NCBI GenBank assembly: GCA_013400975.1
Contig: WBMZ01012071.1
Location: 588,742-652,741 of the forward strand
DNA from: Atrichornis clamosus
Lineage: Eukaryota; Chordata; Aves; Passeriformes; Menuridae
Direction of reading: 5' to 3'
DNA length: 64,000 nucleotides
The notes below the pieces were generated by a model. The model ran no database searches. It saw only the letters and a program-made list of their open reading frames with translations, and had not been told where the DNA came from. A program made the translations under genes and the position numbers. Shown piece after piece: positions 39,601-48,852 of this stretch (position 1 is its first letter; the number at the start of each line of letters is the position of its first letter).

Positions 39601-42600
39601 CAAGGCCTATCAGTAAGACAGACTTCAGCATATGTTCAGGAAATACAGTATTCAATGTCTAAATAATGCTTATTTCTTACCTTCTTTTCTGCCACATTTG
39701 TTCAAAGGCATCAGCAAGTTCTACATTTGTGATTTCCTCAGAATCTTGAAACTTTAGGAAACCATTTCCACCATGACCTGACAAAAACATCAGAAGTTAG
39801 GCAAACTTATGTAGGCTAAAGGAAGATAATTAGCCTGGTTGATCATTTTTCTAAAATAAGGCAAGCACAATTCTCTTTCTCCACAGACAGGCCAGCAAAA
39901 GAAAATACTAGTACAGTTACACATACATGATTTCAACTGGAAACTATACTGGCTTAGCACTGCCTTACCGGCAGTTTTTCTTAATTAGTACGGCATGCTA
40001 AAAACAGAAAAAAAATCTTTTTGTCGATCCTTTTGTTCATTTGAACTACTGATGCTTTCAGCAAACCCATCCAACTGAACAACCAGCATCAATAAATTGT
40101 ATATAGAAACCTGCAATTACCTGTCATATATATAAGAATATTGCTTCTGTCATCAGAAAGAAGACGTTTAGATCGTGGTGTGCTTGGTGGGATTCTTCCT
40201 GTTAATACACGCAAGAAATTTTCAACAGTAACCTATGAATAGAAGCATAAAGCAATTTTCTAAAAATGAAAGTATCAGTTATAAGCTGGGTTACAGAAAT
40301 TAAATAATGGAACACTAAAATACGCAGTGTATCTAACCAGACATAATATGCCATGGTATGAACTGCATAAGCAGACATTTTCTGTTTAAGGTTAAGAATC
40401 ATGTGGTACCTTTTACTTTATTTCACTAATATCAGCCTGTTGCTTAATTATAAGCAATACATCTATCATCATTATAATTTCTCAACACATTAACCTAAAA
40501 ACCTGTCAGCATATAGCTTCATTCTCCCAAAGCTGCCCATATACTCACAAAAATGCTCCAACATTAGTGTGTGTTACCATGGAAAAACAAAAGTTTAAAT
40601 TGCCTCAGCAAATCAGGAAAATAAAAACAAGATCAATCCAATTACATAAGTCTCAGTGATCAGGTAAGATCCACCTGAATGGTGACTATAAGCTATCCTA
40701 TAAAACACCACTTCCTCTTTGTGTACACGTACACAGCTCAAATGCCAGCAACAAATCCACACTCAGGAAAAAACCATGATTAAAAGAATGTATCTCTATA
40801 CCAGTTTTGCGTCTTCACTTTTTTGTATAAAGCTTCAGAGAAATAAAATATCTACTATATACTTAAATATGATCCAATAAGCCTTTAGCACTAAATACAC
40901 AGCACTATTAAACCAAGAAATTGATGCCTAATTTTAGTCCAACTGGTAAAGACACTGCCTGTATGAAGGAATACTACATGAAAAGTGGCAGAATGCAAAG
41001 TTTTATACAGGAATTGCTTTACAGTAATGATAAGGTGATGGCTTTTGTTTTATTTTAAGAGCATATGCTTAAGATTAGGAATTTAAGTAGGTCTCCCGAA
41101 TAAACATTTTACTTGCACATCAAAATTTTCACAGTAATTTTTGTGTTTGCAAGATGAGACACCAGACATTTCCAAAGAAATTTCAGTAATATGATTCGGT
41201 TTCTAATAGATACAAGGAGTTCCATATATTTACTGTAGAGACTCCCTTATTTAAAATAAACAATAAAACAACTACATATATTTCTAGTATAATAAACTTC
41301 ATGTATAAGATCAAATATCAAGGAGGGGAGGTGTATATATTTTCAGTTTATCAGCCGATAATAAAAGCGCAGCCCAAAATCAGTAATATGAATAGAAAAA
41401 GACTTCCTCAGACTTCACAGATGCTGCATAAATCTTTAAACCAATACTAAAAAATAAAGACCCAGGGTTTTAATTACAGCACAGTTACCTCATAGCTTCT
41501 GTAATCCACTTCCACATCATCTCCATAGACATTTAGCTCCATGTTTTTATGACTAAACACAGTAGCTGGTTTGGGATTTCTGGGATTACATGCCATATCA
41601 TCTGCCAGCATCAAGACAATGTGACTATGGAAAATAAGAAAAAAACATTTCAGCCATTCTACTTTCACATAACAATCAAACAGAAATTAGAACAACACTG
41701 TTCAACAATTACAACAACAGCTGGGATCATTAAAAAGATTTCTGGAATTGCAAGTGAAACTTTGATTAGTAATACCCTATTTCCTTAGGAGCATCTTCAC
41801 TATTACGAAGATATCACACACAGAAATGCAGTTGGCTGTCATTTATCCACATGACTAAGTCAGGCCAAAGATGAGCAGGAGAATATTTGACATTAGCAAC
41901 TTTAGTATACAGGCTTGTCTGGACCTGGGGTGGCAGAACTCTTAATAAAAAAAATCAGAGATTTTTATGGGACACTAAATCATTTCATGCAGCACCAAAG
42001 AAATATTAGCATGTGTGCACTGCTTCAGACAGATCAATAAAAACATTATGATAACTTTAAATTAAATTTGAGGAGCTCCTGCACATTTCTCAAACCATTA
42101 TACTACATCACAACAGCCCCCTGCAGCACTACAGGCTGGGGACAGAGTGGCTGGACAGTGGCCAGGCAGAAAGGGACCTGGGGGTACTGGTCAACAGCCG
42201 ACTGAACGTGAGCCAGGGTGTGCCCACGTGGCCAAGGAGGCCAGTGGCATCCTGGCCTGGATCAGGGACAGCGTGGCCACAGGACCAGGGAAGTGATTCT
42301 TCCCCTATACTCGGCACTGGTGGGGTCACACCTTGAGTGCTGTGTCACTGAGATGCTCAAACACATCCAGAGAAGGGCCACAGGGCTGGTGAAGGGTCTG
42401 GAACACAAGTCCTGTGAGGAGTGGCTGAGGGGCCTGGGGTTGCTCAGCCTGGAGAAAAGGAAGCTCAGGGGAGACTTCATTCCTCTCTACGACTCCCTGA
42501 AAGGAGGTTGTAGTCAGGTGGAGGTCGGTCTCTTCTTCCAGGCAACCAGTGACNAACCAGTGACAAGAGGACATAGTCTTAAACTGCGCCAGGGGAGGTT

Positions 42601-45600
42601 TAGTTGGACATTGGGAAGAAATTCTTCACAGAAAGTGTGGTTGGGCATTGGAATGGGCTGCTCAGGGAGGTGGTGGAGTCACCAGCTCTGGAGGTGTTTA
42701 AGAAAAATTGACACTGTTCCATTGAAAATAAGGCTATGCCCAAACCCCTCCAATCAACTCCAAAAATCATGATAAATGTTAATTTTTAAGATGCGATTTT
42801 GAGCTTTGTTGGGAATTTTTGGTTGGCTTTTCTTTATCTTGCGAATATTTTTAATGAAGTCTTGCAGCAAAGAAAGAAAAACAGATTAATCTTTTTAATG
42901 AAAAAATGCATTCAAATCCACATAAAAATTGCTGCAAATGGTAAAGGAGGCTCTCTCTCTCTCTCTAGGTCTTCTCCAGTGTCTTATTCCTGACCATAGT
43001 CTAAAGCATTGCTGGCTTTTTGAGATTAATTTCCAGTTCCTTGGATATGGATAAGAAATGGATCAGGTTACTGAGCAATAAAAATATCTAGCCATGCTGT
43101 AGTTTTTGCAGTATTTCTAAAACTGTCACCTATTTTGACCTTACTGGATGGATGTAAAGAAGATGAAAGCTCTCAGGTAAGGGCAGGACTCGTGAAAGAA
43201 TTTCTAAGGCAGTGCCAAGGACGCCTGTGCTTCAAAGGCTACCCAGGAGAGAAGACAGATGCTTCTGAATGACACGTGAAAAACCAAACCCATCTTTCTG
43301 TGGCTTTCAGCCCACAGCGCTTCGGCAGTGCGTTCCCTTGGATTTATAACCCCCAAATGCATGGAAAAATTAGGTTTCAAAAACCAGAAAGTAATTTTCT
43401 TTTTTTTTTTTTTTAATAAACACAGGAAACAGGATGAGATTACCATTGCATTCATAGTGGATGCAGTGGGACCTAATTGGAGATGCAAGATACGACAGTT
43501 TTGGACTTGGACAAAAAAATGCCATATGAATTTAATCCAGCAGAATATGCATTTGCAGTGAAGAAGCAGGCCACACTTCTTTAGGCAGACATGCTGGAGA
43601 AATTATCAGTCCTCTGAACTACCATTAAAAACCACGACCACCAGGATTTCCACAGGAGCCTACATATAGCCTACTATTCAATGGATGCTGGTGCCTAAAA
43701 TTCACTTCCATAGTTCTGAAATAAGTAAATTACATTCTGAAACGGCTGGAGGGAACTGTGCCAATACCCCTAGAACCTCCAGTGGGAACACAAGGAAAAG
43801 ACACTTAGAACAGTTTGTTCACCTCCCTACTCCTGCTGTCAAAGAAGCAATACTGTTCTAACTGTTGGGCTATCACTAGAGAAACACAATTTGTATAGAT
43901 AAAGCAACTGATTTCTCTTAAAAAAGCATGCAAAATGGATTTTTTCAAGACAACTTTCAATATGTAAGAGTTGCTCTGTTCAGAGCCTTTAGTTTAAAGA
44001 CTCAGTGCAGTTGCAGATGTGGAAGTCTTACATTAGTACAGTCCCAGTTACCAACATCTCCACACTGAAATGAAATTAAAATACAGCAAGAGTCATATCT
44101 CAGAATAGCACTTGCTAAGTGCATTTATCAATTTTCACATTATGCTTTCACCAATTTACCAAGTGGTACATTTTAGTGACCAGATCTAAATAGCCTGTTC
44201 CAAATTGAAATTTTATTATGTAACTTGCTTTTCCTTTTGAACAAACTGCTGCACTGTTCACCACACTGATGCAATCATACTCTTCTTTTTTATCCAGTTA
44301 AACTGGGAAGATAAATGTATTTCGGTACTGCTTCAGATAGCACGATAACTTTAATAGCACATTTGCAAGGAATTGAATTTACCAAGATTCCCTCACCTAT
44401 CAGGAATGCCCAGCCTCTTGACACTTCTGTATACTGACAGAGTATTTGCCACATGACGATAATTAAACCAGAAACGAGATGTACACACCTTGAAAAGAAA
44501 AGAAAAAGAAAAAAGCATATTAAATAGTGTAAAAAATACAAATTGGCCTGGTACATTGCATCAGAAGAACATGATTACAGGAGTATCAAAAAAATAGTAA
44601 CAAATCGGAAAGAACATAGTAACTAACACCAAGAAACTAATTATATAACCTATATAAATCTTAATTGTACCAAAGCAAAAAAAACCCTGAAAATAAAAGT
44701 TTAAAAGAAAGCTTTTAGCATACTGACTCCTGAAAAAATTGTCATAAACCCTAAGCAAGCACATAAAGTGGAATAATTAGGGAATAATTCAGCAACAGTA
44801 AGTGGATAAGCTAAATTTTTTAATTTGCTTTCTCCTTATCAAATGGAAGACAAATCAAAGGAAGACTTCTCATCTCAATAGCAAACCCATTCTGGGAGCA
44901 TTCTTGCACAAGTGAATTCATGCAGAAGCCACGCACAGGGGAAAATACACCAAGGACATTTGCACTTAAGGAGTCAAATATAATAAAGAGTAAAATGAGC
45001 TCTAACTAAAATCTGAATACAAATTCTCAAAAACTTCAAGGGAGTTCAGGCTCTACTGTTCTAACAGGCAAAGTGTCAGGGCTCAGACATTCCCTGTACT
45101 TAAACATTCCCTTAATCAGGTATTATTCTGATTCAGACACTTAAAAAACTTCTAAAAGAGGTGACTTTAAAACCACAAAAACAGAGATTCAGGAACAAGC
45201 ATTCAGACAGTTTTTTAATTTTTCAGCTTTAAATGTAGAGCTTTAAGTTACACTACAAAGCTTCTTTTTCTCTACTCTTTTCACAAAAAGAACTAAGTTG
45301 TAGCTTAAGTAGTAACAAAAATTCAGCCTAAAAGTATCCCCTTGTGTGTTGATCATCCTGTCAGTTAGGAATTAAAAAAAAGCCCACAGGAATCAGTTCA
45401 TGAGAACATTTGTCTTTCAGCAATATTTAAAGCTCTGAAAACTGTGTCCAATTTAGCTGAGACATTTCAAGGGACTATATTCTGCCCCTTTCCTCTATTA
45501 CCTCCCTTGCAACATAGTGGAAAATGTGTCTAAACTTTAAATATATTCACACTGCAACTCACAAACGACTGATGAGGTGGGATTGCAGTATGATCACAGG

Positions 45601-48240
45601 TTTGAAGTGGCTGATAGCAGTAAACCCGTCCCTATTTTACTGCTTAAAAAATTAGCAGCAATTGTTACAAAACTTAACAATGAACCACTGAGAAAGTATA
45701 ACCAGCAGAAAATTTTTTCAGGACAGAAAGTATAGCTCCTTGGATGTAATTCTTCATCTTCTTTGTGTGTTTTTATGAGCACTAACAAAAGCACCTAGCT
45801 GTTAATAGTATTAAAACAGTATTTTATGTTTTAATAGTTTCGAGTTTGTACACTATAGATATAGAAATTATTCCTTGTAATTCAATTAATTATTGTTAAC
45901 TTTCCTTTTATATTGCTCAATTTTAATATCTGGAAAACAAACAGGTGCTATTGAGTAATTACAATACTGTTCTGAAACAGATTAGTCATTAAGACCTGAA
46001 TTGTGATTAAGAACCAATTGTGCAGCATGATTCAAAGCTAATAAAAGTTACAGGACAAAGAAAAAAAGAATTAGGGTAAAAACAGTTGATCTAAACATTA
46101 TGTTGCCTGAATTGATTTTATTCCCAGCTTGTTATCACAAGTTAACAGATTGAGTAAGAACGAAAAACAGACATAAATTGTACCTTTCTGGTCAAAGAGA
46201 CCAGACTTGCTTGGTATCAGAATTACACCATTTTTTCCAATATGCAGCATGCTAATTTAACCATTGAAATGCTTTCAGAACTTTTGTTTTATGAGTCCTG
46301 CCATGCACCTAGACACATTGAGTGCTTAAAATTCAGTCATATTAAAAAGATTTCATTATAGTGTAATAAATTTGCAGGCACAATTTCAAATTTATTCATT
46401 TCCAAGCATTTATCTTTTTATTTATTTCAAATGAGCAGGACTCTTAAATGGCTGTTGCAATTATGGCTCCTGATGAAAAATCATCAACTTTATTGGAGAA
46501 AAACAACATGGACCACACTTACCAAAACTGCCCAGTTATTTGTATGTCCACTTCTAAAAAACTGTTCCGCTTGATCCTGAAAGATGGAGAAAATTTTAGA
46601 TTTTTCAGTAATAACAAAGAAATGACCACTCATATTTTTGTTATTTCCACAATAGTGTCCAATGCATGTATCTTTACCATACATTAACACTGAATAAATC
46701 TTTGAAAAGTTACAAGAGAGGTATTTTTCTTATTCTGTTTTGCACATTTCATGTGAGTTAACTGCTCCAAATCCTTCCCCAAAACTTGCTACAGAACAAA
46801 GAAGAAAGAACTATTAGTCACCTGCAGCTTAGTTAAAACAAAATGCCACGCACCTCTATTCCCAAGGACACTCCAAGAACAAAATAATATGATTTATTGA
46901 CCTACAGTTTCATCCTTAATGAGAAAAGGGGCTTGGATTCAATTCAATTCTATTTTCAAAAGCAGGTAAGTGAATCAGTTTTAACCCACTTTAAATCCAA
47001 GGTGGTTACATTTATCTTCCAAAATCAGGATCTATGACAGCAACCTTCTGTATAATCTGTGTTCCCCATAGTTCCCACTTTCCTTTGCAGATGAAGGCCC
47101 TTTTTCTTTAACAGAGAGCATAAATCAGGACACAAGAGAGCGGTCAAAACTTCCCAGAGGTAAGGGAATGAGTCTGTCACAGGGCAAGTATCCAGATCTG
47201 CTAATTCTTAAATCAGACTCTACTAACTCTGAGGGTTTCTAGGACGATGCTTCTGGTCTTACACAAAACACACAGTAACAGAAACAGTGTTTGCTAAAAC
47301 ACATGTAAAGTATACTGTACTTCAAGCAGCAAACAACTTGCAGTTTAATTAGTCATCCAAAGATTCTAAGAATATGTCTATTGTTTGGGGAGGGGAGAGG
47401 GGGTTTGGTCCTACTCGTAATTAACTTCAAGTATAATAACTTGTTAATAACGCAGAATTCAAAAGCAAACAACACTCCAGATGTAGCGTGGGCACAGTAC
47501 ATTAAGCTAATTACTGAAACATGAAATTACTCCCACCTGACAAACCCACTGGCACCTGCCGTGTGCAAGCGCCTCGCACCTGCGGGAACAGCACCGCAAC
47601 CAGCCCGGGGAGCCCGGGCCCCCCCTCCGCCCCCGGGACCGCCCGCACCCAGCCCGGGTCACCCCTAACGCGGCCAGCCACGTTCGGGAACGGCATCAAA
47701 CACCGACTGGAACTGACACTGCCTGGCCAAAGAGAAACCGAGTTTCAGAAACCCGCAAGAGGGTGAAAAGTGTGGGGCTTCGTTAACTTTTAACAGTTTG
47801 AACCAGTCACACGCGCCTGCCGAGCTGTGCCCGGGCCATTCAGCACTGCCGCTCCCGGCACACGGAGCCCCGCGGTTCCGCCCAGGGGGCAGCGTCGGGA
47901 GGGGCCGGGAGAGAGTCCGCCCGCCCGGGGACGCAGCAGGGGCAGCGCTCGGGACCGCGGCTCACAATCGGGGCTCGTCGTGCGACCGAGGCCCCTCCTG
48001 CACGCCGCCAGCGCCTCGGGGCAGCGCCACGGCGCGGTCCCTGCCAGCGGAGGGGAGGAGATGGGGGCACCAGCAGCACCGAGCCCGCGCTGCCGCCGCC
48101 CGCTCGCTCTCGATCCCCGCCGCTGCTCCCCCCAGCTCTCGTACCTGGACGCCGCCGGCCAGCGCCGCGCCGCAGCAGCCCAGGAGCAGCGCGGCTGTGG
48201 CGGCGCGGGCGCGGGAGGCGCCGGGCACGGCGGCCGCCAT
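3570..48240 (-). CDS. PIGK: PIGK: GPI-anchor transamidase catalytic subunit (GPI8), 10 coding exons seen, last exon outside the window
   Basis: PIGK is the cysteine protease of the GPI transamidase complex (with PIGT, GPAA1, PIGS and PIGU). It cleaves the C-terminal signal of proproteins in the ER lumen and joins them to GPI. Ten exons (48145-48240, 46523-46576, 44397-44488, 41489-41624, 40121-40232, 39681-39777, 39224-39341, 38384-38494, 33656-33828, 3570-3645) total 1065 nt, or 355 codons, with every phase matching and GT-AG borders throughout. Residues 1-27 look like a signal peptide. The peptidase C13 (legumain/caspase-like) domain follows. The dyad is His165 in YMTGHGG and Cys207 in IIDTCQG, one residue on from human His164 and Cys206. 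Cys93 in DDMACNP matches human Cys92, known to bond PIGT. The human protein is 395 aa, so about 40 residues including the membrane helix are missing to the left. The promoter is a CpG island, fitting housekeeping expression. Identification is very secure; the human comparison is from memory. Confidence 0.97.
11061..11083. repeat. Short inverted repeat
   Basis: TTCTTAACCT, AGT, AGGTTAAGAA: two exact 10-bp arms with a 3-base loop in intron 9. Function unknown; possibly chance. Confidence 0.85.
12840..13120 (-). mobile_element. Old, diverged CR1 fragment
   Basis: The plus strand resembles reverse-complement CR1: AGGCTTCACCAGCATC, then GGTTCATATTCAACCTGGTG, TCCATCACTGCCTCCGGATC, GCTGCTGAGCTGCCTGCCAG. 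The order matches the CR1 segment that usually reads GCCTCACCAG, TCATGTTCAACTTGGTGTCC, CTCCCAGGTCC. Divergence is high and the borders are approximate. Confidence 0.55.
16442..16510. repeat. A/C-rich low-complexity tract
   Basis: Alternating A runs and C runs (AAAAAAAACCC, AAAAAAAACCCCC, AACCAAAACCCC) with no G or T except two TT/T interruptions. A common avian simple-sequence type. Confidence 0.85.
18003..18018 (-). promoter_or_regulatory. CTCF-like binding motif
   Basis: The minus strand reads CCACTAGGTGGTGCAA, with two mismatches to the CTCF core consensus (T for C after GG, A for Y near the end). Same orientation as the motif at 29427, 11.4 kb away. Motif match only. Confidence 0.35.
20499..20512. 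promoter_or_regulatory. RFX X-box-like site
   Basis: GTTGCTATGGTAAC is a near-palindromic 14-bp match to the RFX X-box (GTTGCCATGGCAAC), with both half-sites intact and the usual spacing. It lies in intron 9 with no promoter nearby. Motif match only. Confidence 0.45.
20753..20768. repeat. (CTTT)4 microsatellite
   Basis: Four CTTT units in intron 9, preceded by a G/T-rich low-complexity stretch (about 20706-20740). Confidence 0.9.
28372..28407. repeat. T-rich tract followed by C9
   Basis: T runs of eight, with short C interruptions, then CAAACAA and nine consecutive C. Low complexity, prone to assembly and sequencing length errors. Confidence 0.85.
29313..29378. repeat. Hexanucleotide tandem repeat, 5x CCCGGT, 4x CCCGAT, 2x CCCGGT
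   Basis: Eleven perfect 6-bp units in blocks of two variants (29313-29342 CCCGGT, 29343-29366 CCCGAT, 29367-29378 CCCGGT), followed by a decayed CCCAGC unit. The minus strand carries GGG every six bases with three-base loops, a textbook G-quadruplex pattern; the plus strand could form an i-motif. Each unit contributes one CpG. Confidence 0.97.
29427..29443 (-). promoter_or_regulatory. CTCF-like binding motif
   Basis: The minus strand reads GCCGGCAGGTGGCGCCA, matching the CTCF core CCASYAGRKGGCRSYV at all but one position (G for A at the third base). It lies in the orphan CpG block 49 bp past the hexamer repeat. Motif match only. Confidence 0.5.
31328..31372. repeat. Imperfect 22-bp tandem duplication
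   Basis: TTCTGTATTAC occurs at 31328-31338 and again at 31350-31360, each followed by T-rich sequence, with a partial third copy (TATTACTTTT) after it. A small local duplication in intron 9. Confidence 0.8.
33656..33828 (-). CDS. PIGK: PIGK exon 9
   Basis: 173 nt, phase 0 in and phase 2 out. The acceptor is GGTTTCCAG| and the donor AA|GTAAGTG. It reads [20 protein letters not shown], then [22 protein letters not shown], then a variable tail [15 protein letters not shown]. The exon has more CpG than the surrounding intron. The tail corresponds to the poorly conserved linker between the catalytic domain and the C-terminal anchor. Confidence 0.96.
33829..38383 (-). other. PIGK intron 8
   Basis: 4.55 kb of AT-rich intron between exons 9 and 8. 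Its only recognisable content is a CR1 3'-tail fragment at about 36769-36890. No other coding or RNA gene is seen. Confidence 0.9.
36769..36890 (-). mobile_element. CR1 LINE 3'-end fragment
   Basis: The plus strand reads GGGTCTGGGTTGGAATAGAC, CTTAAAGATCACCTAGTGGC, CCTGCCAAGGGCAGGGACAC, CACTAGACCAGGTTGCTCAA, the reverse complement of the well-known CR1 3' tail. So the element lies on the minus strand, in sense with PIGK, within intron 8. It is 5'-truncated, as is typical. Confidence 0.88.
38384..38494 (-). CDS. PIGK: PIGK exon 8
   Basis: 111 nt, phase 0 in and out. The acceptor is TTTTTAAG| and the donor CCTA|GTAAGTAG. It encodes [20 protein letters not shown], then [17 protein letters not shown], residues 236-272, the C-terminal part of the catalytic domain. 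At the fourth and fifth residues after HQP, Leu-Gly stands where I recall Pro-Ala in human. Confidence 0.96.
38495..39223 (-). other. PIGK intron 7
   Basis: 729 bp. The part at about 38690-38910 is more GC-rich than its flanks (CTGCTGGTTTTGGTCTGGCTG and nearby) and could be an old repeat, but I cannot assign a family. Confidence 0.85.
39224..39341 (-). CDS. PIGK: PIGK exon 7 (catalytic cysteine)
   Basis: 118 nt, phase 2 in and phase 0 out. The acceptor is TTCTTTCAG| and the donor TCA|GTAAGTAG. It reads [20 protein letters not shown], then [19 protein letters not shown]. The nucleophile is C207 of DTCQG. This segment was the anchor that identified the gene. Confidence 0.98.
39681..39777 (-). 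CDS. PIGK: PIGK exon 6 (catalytic histidine)
   Basis: 97 nt, phase 1 in and phase 2 out. The acceptor is TTTTGTCAG| and the donor AG|GTAAGAAA. It begins with the catalytic H165 in [12 protein letters not shown] and continues [19 protein letters not shown]. It lies 339 bp from exon 7 and 343 bp from exon 5, the tightest exon cluster of the gene. Confidence 0.97.
40121..40232 (-). CDS. PIGK: PIGK exon 5
   Basis: 112 nt, phase 0 in and phase 1 out. The acceptor is TATTCATAG| and the donor ACAG|GTAATTG. It encodes [20 protein letters not shown] and on to SNILIYMT, residues 127-163. It stops just before the catalytic histidine; the G of the GHG motif is split across the intron. Confidence 0.97.
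40233..41488 (-). other. PIGK intron 4
   Basis: 1256 bp of AT-rich intron with consensus borders. Nothing else is recognised in it. The short introns 5 (39778-40120) and 6 (39342-39680) are equally featureless. Confidence 0.9.
41489..41624 (-). CDS. PIGK: PIGK exon 4
   Basis: 136 nt, phase 2 in and phase 0 out. The acceptor is TTTTCCATAG| and the donor GAG|GTAACTG. It encodes [19 protein letters not shown] and on to DYRSYE, residues 82-126. Cys93 is the expected intermolecular disulfide to PIGT, known from the human enzyme. The [11 protein letters not shown] segment is highly conserved in GPI8 proteins. Confidence 0.97.
42110..42712 (+). mobile_element. CR1 LINE fragment (ORF2 C-terminus)
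   Basis: The sequence follows the avian CR1 consensus from the GGCTGGGGACAGAGTGGCTGG region through the RT C-terminal part ([33 protein letters not shown]) to GGGCTGCTCAGGGAGGTGG and GGAGGTGTTTAAG. It is antisense to PIGK in intron 3. The usual segment between CTGTGTCA and the CCAGAGAAGGGC block is shortened (internal deletion), and the element lacks the normal CR1 3' tail. It contains the single N. It is non-functional. Confidence 0.9.
42951..42966. repeat. (CT)8 microsatellite
   Basis: Eight perfect CT units in PIGK intron 3, followed by CTAGGT. Confidence 0.95.
43400..43414. repeat. T15 homopolymer
   Basis: Fifteen consecutive T in intron 3. No retrocopy is recognised next to it. Confidence 0.95.
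44397..44488 (-). CDS. PIGK: PIGK exon 3
   Basis: 92 nt, phase 0 in and phase 2 out. The acceptor is TTTTCAAG| and the donor |GTGAGG. It encodes [20 protein letters not shown] and on to RLGIPD plus a split Ser. This is the family signature of a strand ending in [11 protein letters not shown] followed by a helix. It covers residues 51-81. Confidence 0.95.
44489..46522 (-). other. PIGK intron 2
   Basis: 2.03 kb of AT-rich intron with no repeat or gene that I recognise. Confidence 0.9.
46523..46576 (-). CDS. PIGK: PIGK exon 2
   Basis: A 54-nt exon (18 codons) flanked by CTTTCAG| and |GTAAGTG, phase 0 at both ends. It reads [18 protein letters not shown], almost identical to the mammalian protein just after the signal peptide, and opens the first beta strand of the C13 domain. 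Confidence 0.95.
46577..48144 (-). other. PIGK intron 1
   Basis: 1.57 kb. The exon-proximal part (about 47560-48144) belongs to the CpG island and is GC-rich, which keeps several spurious reading frames open. The distal part is AT-rich and empty. The donor GTACGAG is less common than GTAAGT but acceptable. Confidence 0.88.
48145..48240 (-). CDS. PIGK: PIGK coding exon 1 (start codon, signal peptide)
   Basis: The ATG at 48238-48240 has G at -3 and G at +4, a good Kozak context. Its 32 codons give a basic start (ASRARAAT), a hydrophobic core ([13 protein letters not shown]) and a likely cleavage after ALA. The donor is CCAG|GTACGAG, phase 0. The frame stays open upstream to another ATG at 48439-48441, but that 67-residue extension is low-complexity CpG-island sequence and would bury the signal peptide, so this start is preferred. 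Confidence 0.92.
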
Positions 48241-48278
48241 CTCACCCCGCCTTCTCCGCGGGCTCGGCCCCGCAGTTG

Positions 48279-48285
48279 CCGGAAG
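48279..48285 (+). promoter_or_regulatory. ETS-type site (CCGGAAG)
   Basis: CCGGAAG lies 39 bp upstream of the PIGK start codon in the CpG island. ETS/GABP sites near start sites are typical of TATA-less housekeeping promoters. Motif match only. Confidence 0.45.
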
Positions 48286-48314
48286 GGGGGCGGCGGCCTG
48301 TGCGCAAGTTCCGC

Positions 48315-48323
48315 GGGGCGGGG
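48315..48323 (+). promoter_or_regulatory. GC box (Sp/KLF site)
   Basis: GGGGCGGGG, a perfect GC box, 75 bp upstream of the PIGK start codon. Motif match only. Confidence 0.5.
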
Positions 48324-48840
48324 AGCGCGGCTGGGCCGGGGTTGTACCCTGCCCGCTGCCGGCCGTGCTGCTGCCCCTCGCTCCCTCCCGCCGCTTGGGG
48401 GAGCAGTGCCTCTGCTCGGAGCACGCCAGGCGCTTGGTCACGGAGCAGAGCGGCCGTAGCCCTCCCGGCCTCTGGAGAGCCCGGTGTTACAGAGCAGAGG
48501 CAGTCATGGCAGCAGGCCTGGCCCTTGCCTTGAGCACACGAGTTCAGCGTGGCTCTTTCTTGAGCTGGTGTAACGCTGGTGTTATTAAACGCTGGCCGCG
48601 CATCTCGCCTTTGGCTCGGTTGGCTCCTGGGGGTGTAACGGTAGCCGCTGCTCTCAGCCGCCTTCCAAAAATTCCGTGAAATCCCTGTGCTTTGTTGGGG
48701 TCACTCAGAGGGCAAGGGCATGACGAGCTGTGGGCCGATGATGGCCTCAGGCCTTGGTAACCACAGGGCAGAGTGGAGGGGACGGCTCGGGAGAGAGACC
48801 ACCCTTTGGCAAGGGACAGAGTAGGATCTAAAGGTAGACC

Positions 48841-48852
48841 TTTTTTTTTTTT
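48841..48852. repeat. T12 homopolymer
   Basis: Twelve T followed by CAGG just beyond the PIGK CpG island. It resembles a splice acceptor by chance; no exon is supported. Confidence 0.9.

Larger units (their letters stand above)
41625..44396 (-). other. PIGK intron 3
   Basis: 2.77 kb. It contains a CR1 fragment in the opposite orientation (about 42110-42712), a (CT)8 tract at 42951-42966 and a T15 run at 43400-43414. The rest is plain intron. Confidence 0.9.
47560..48640 (-). promoter_or_regulatory. CpG-island promoter of PIGK
   Basis: Dense CpG and GC-rich sequence spanning exon 1, with abrupt AT-rich flanks. Within about 100 bp upstream of the ATG there is a GGGGCGGGG Sp/KLF box (48315-48323) and a CCGGAAG ETS-type box (48279-48285). 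No TATA box is evident, as is usual for housekeeping genes. The transcription start cannot be placed from sequence alone. Long open frames on both strands here are CpG-island artefacts. Confidence 0.85.

Noticed and set aside
42218..42772. 184-codon plus-strand frame
   Set aside because: It is the decayed CR1 ORF2 C-terminus, interrupted by deletion and an N, not a host gene.
47798..48679. Long open frames on both strands across the PIGK CpG island (up to 293 codons)
   Set aside because: GC-rich sequence has few stop codons. Only the minus-strand frame carrying exon 1 has a protein match; the others are low-complexity Pro/Arg/Ala-rich.
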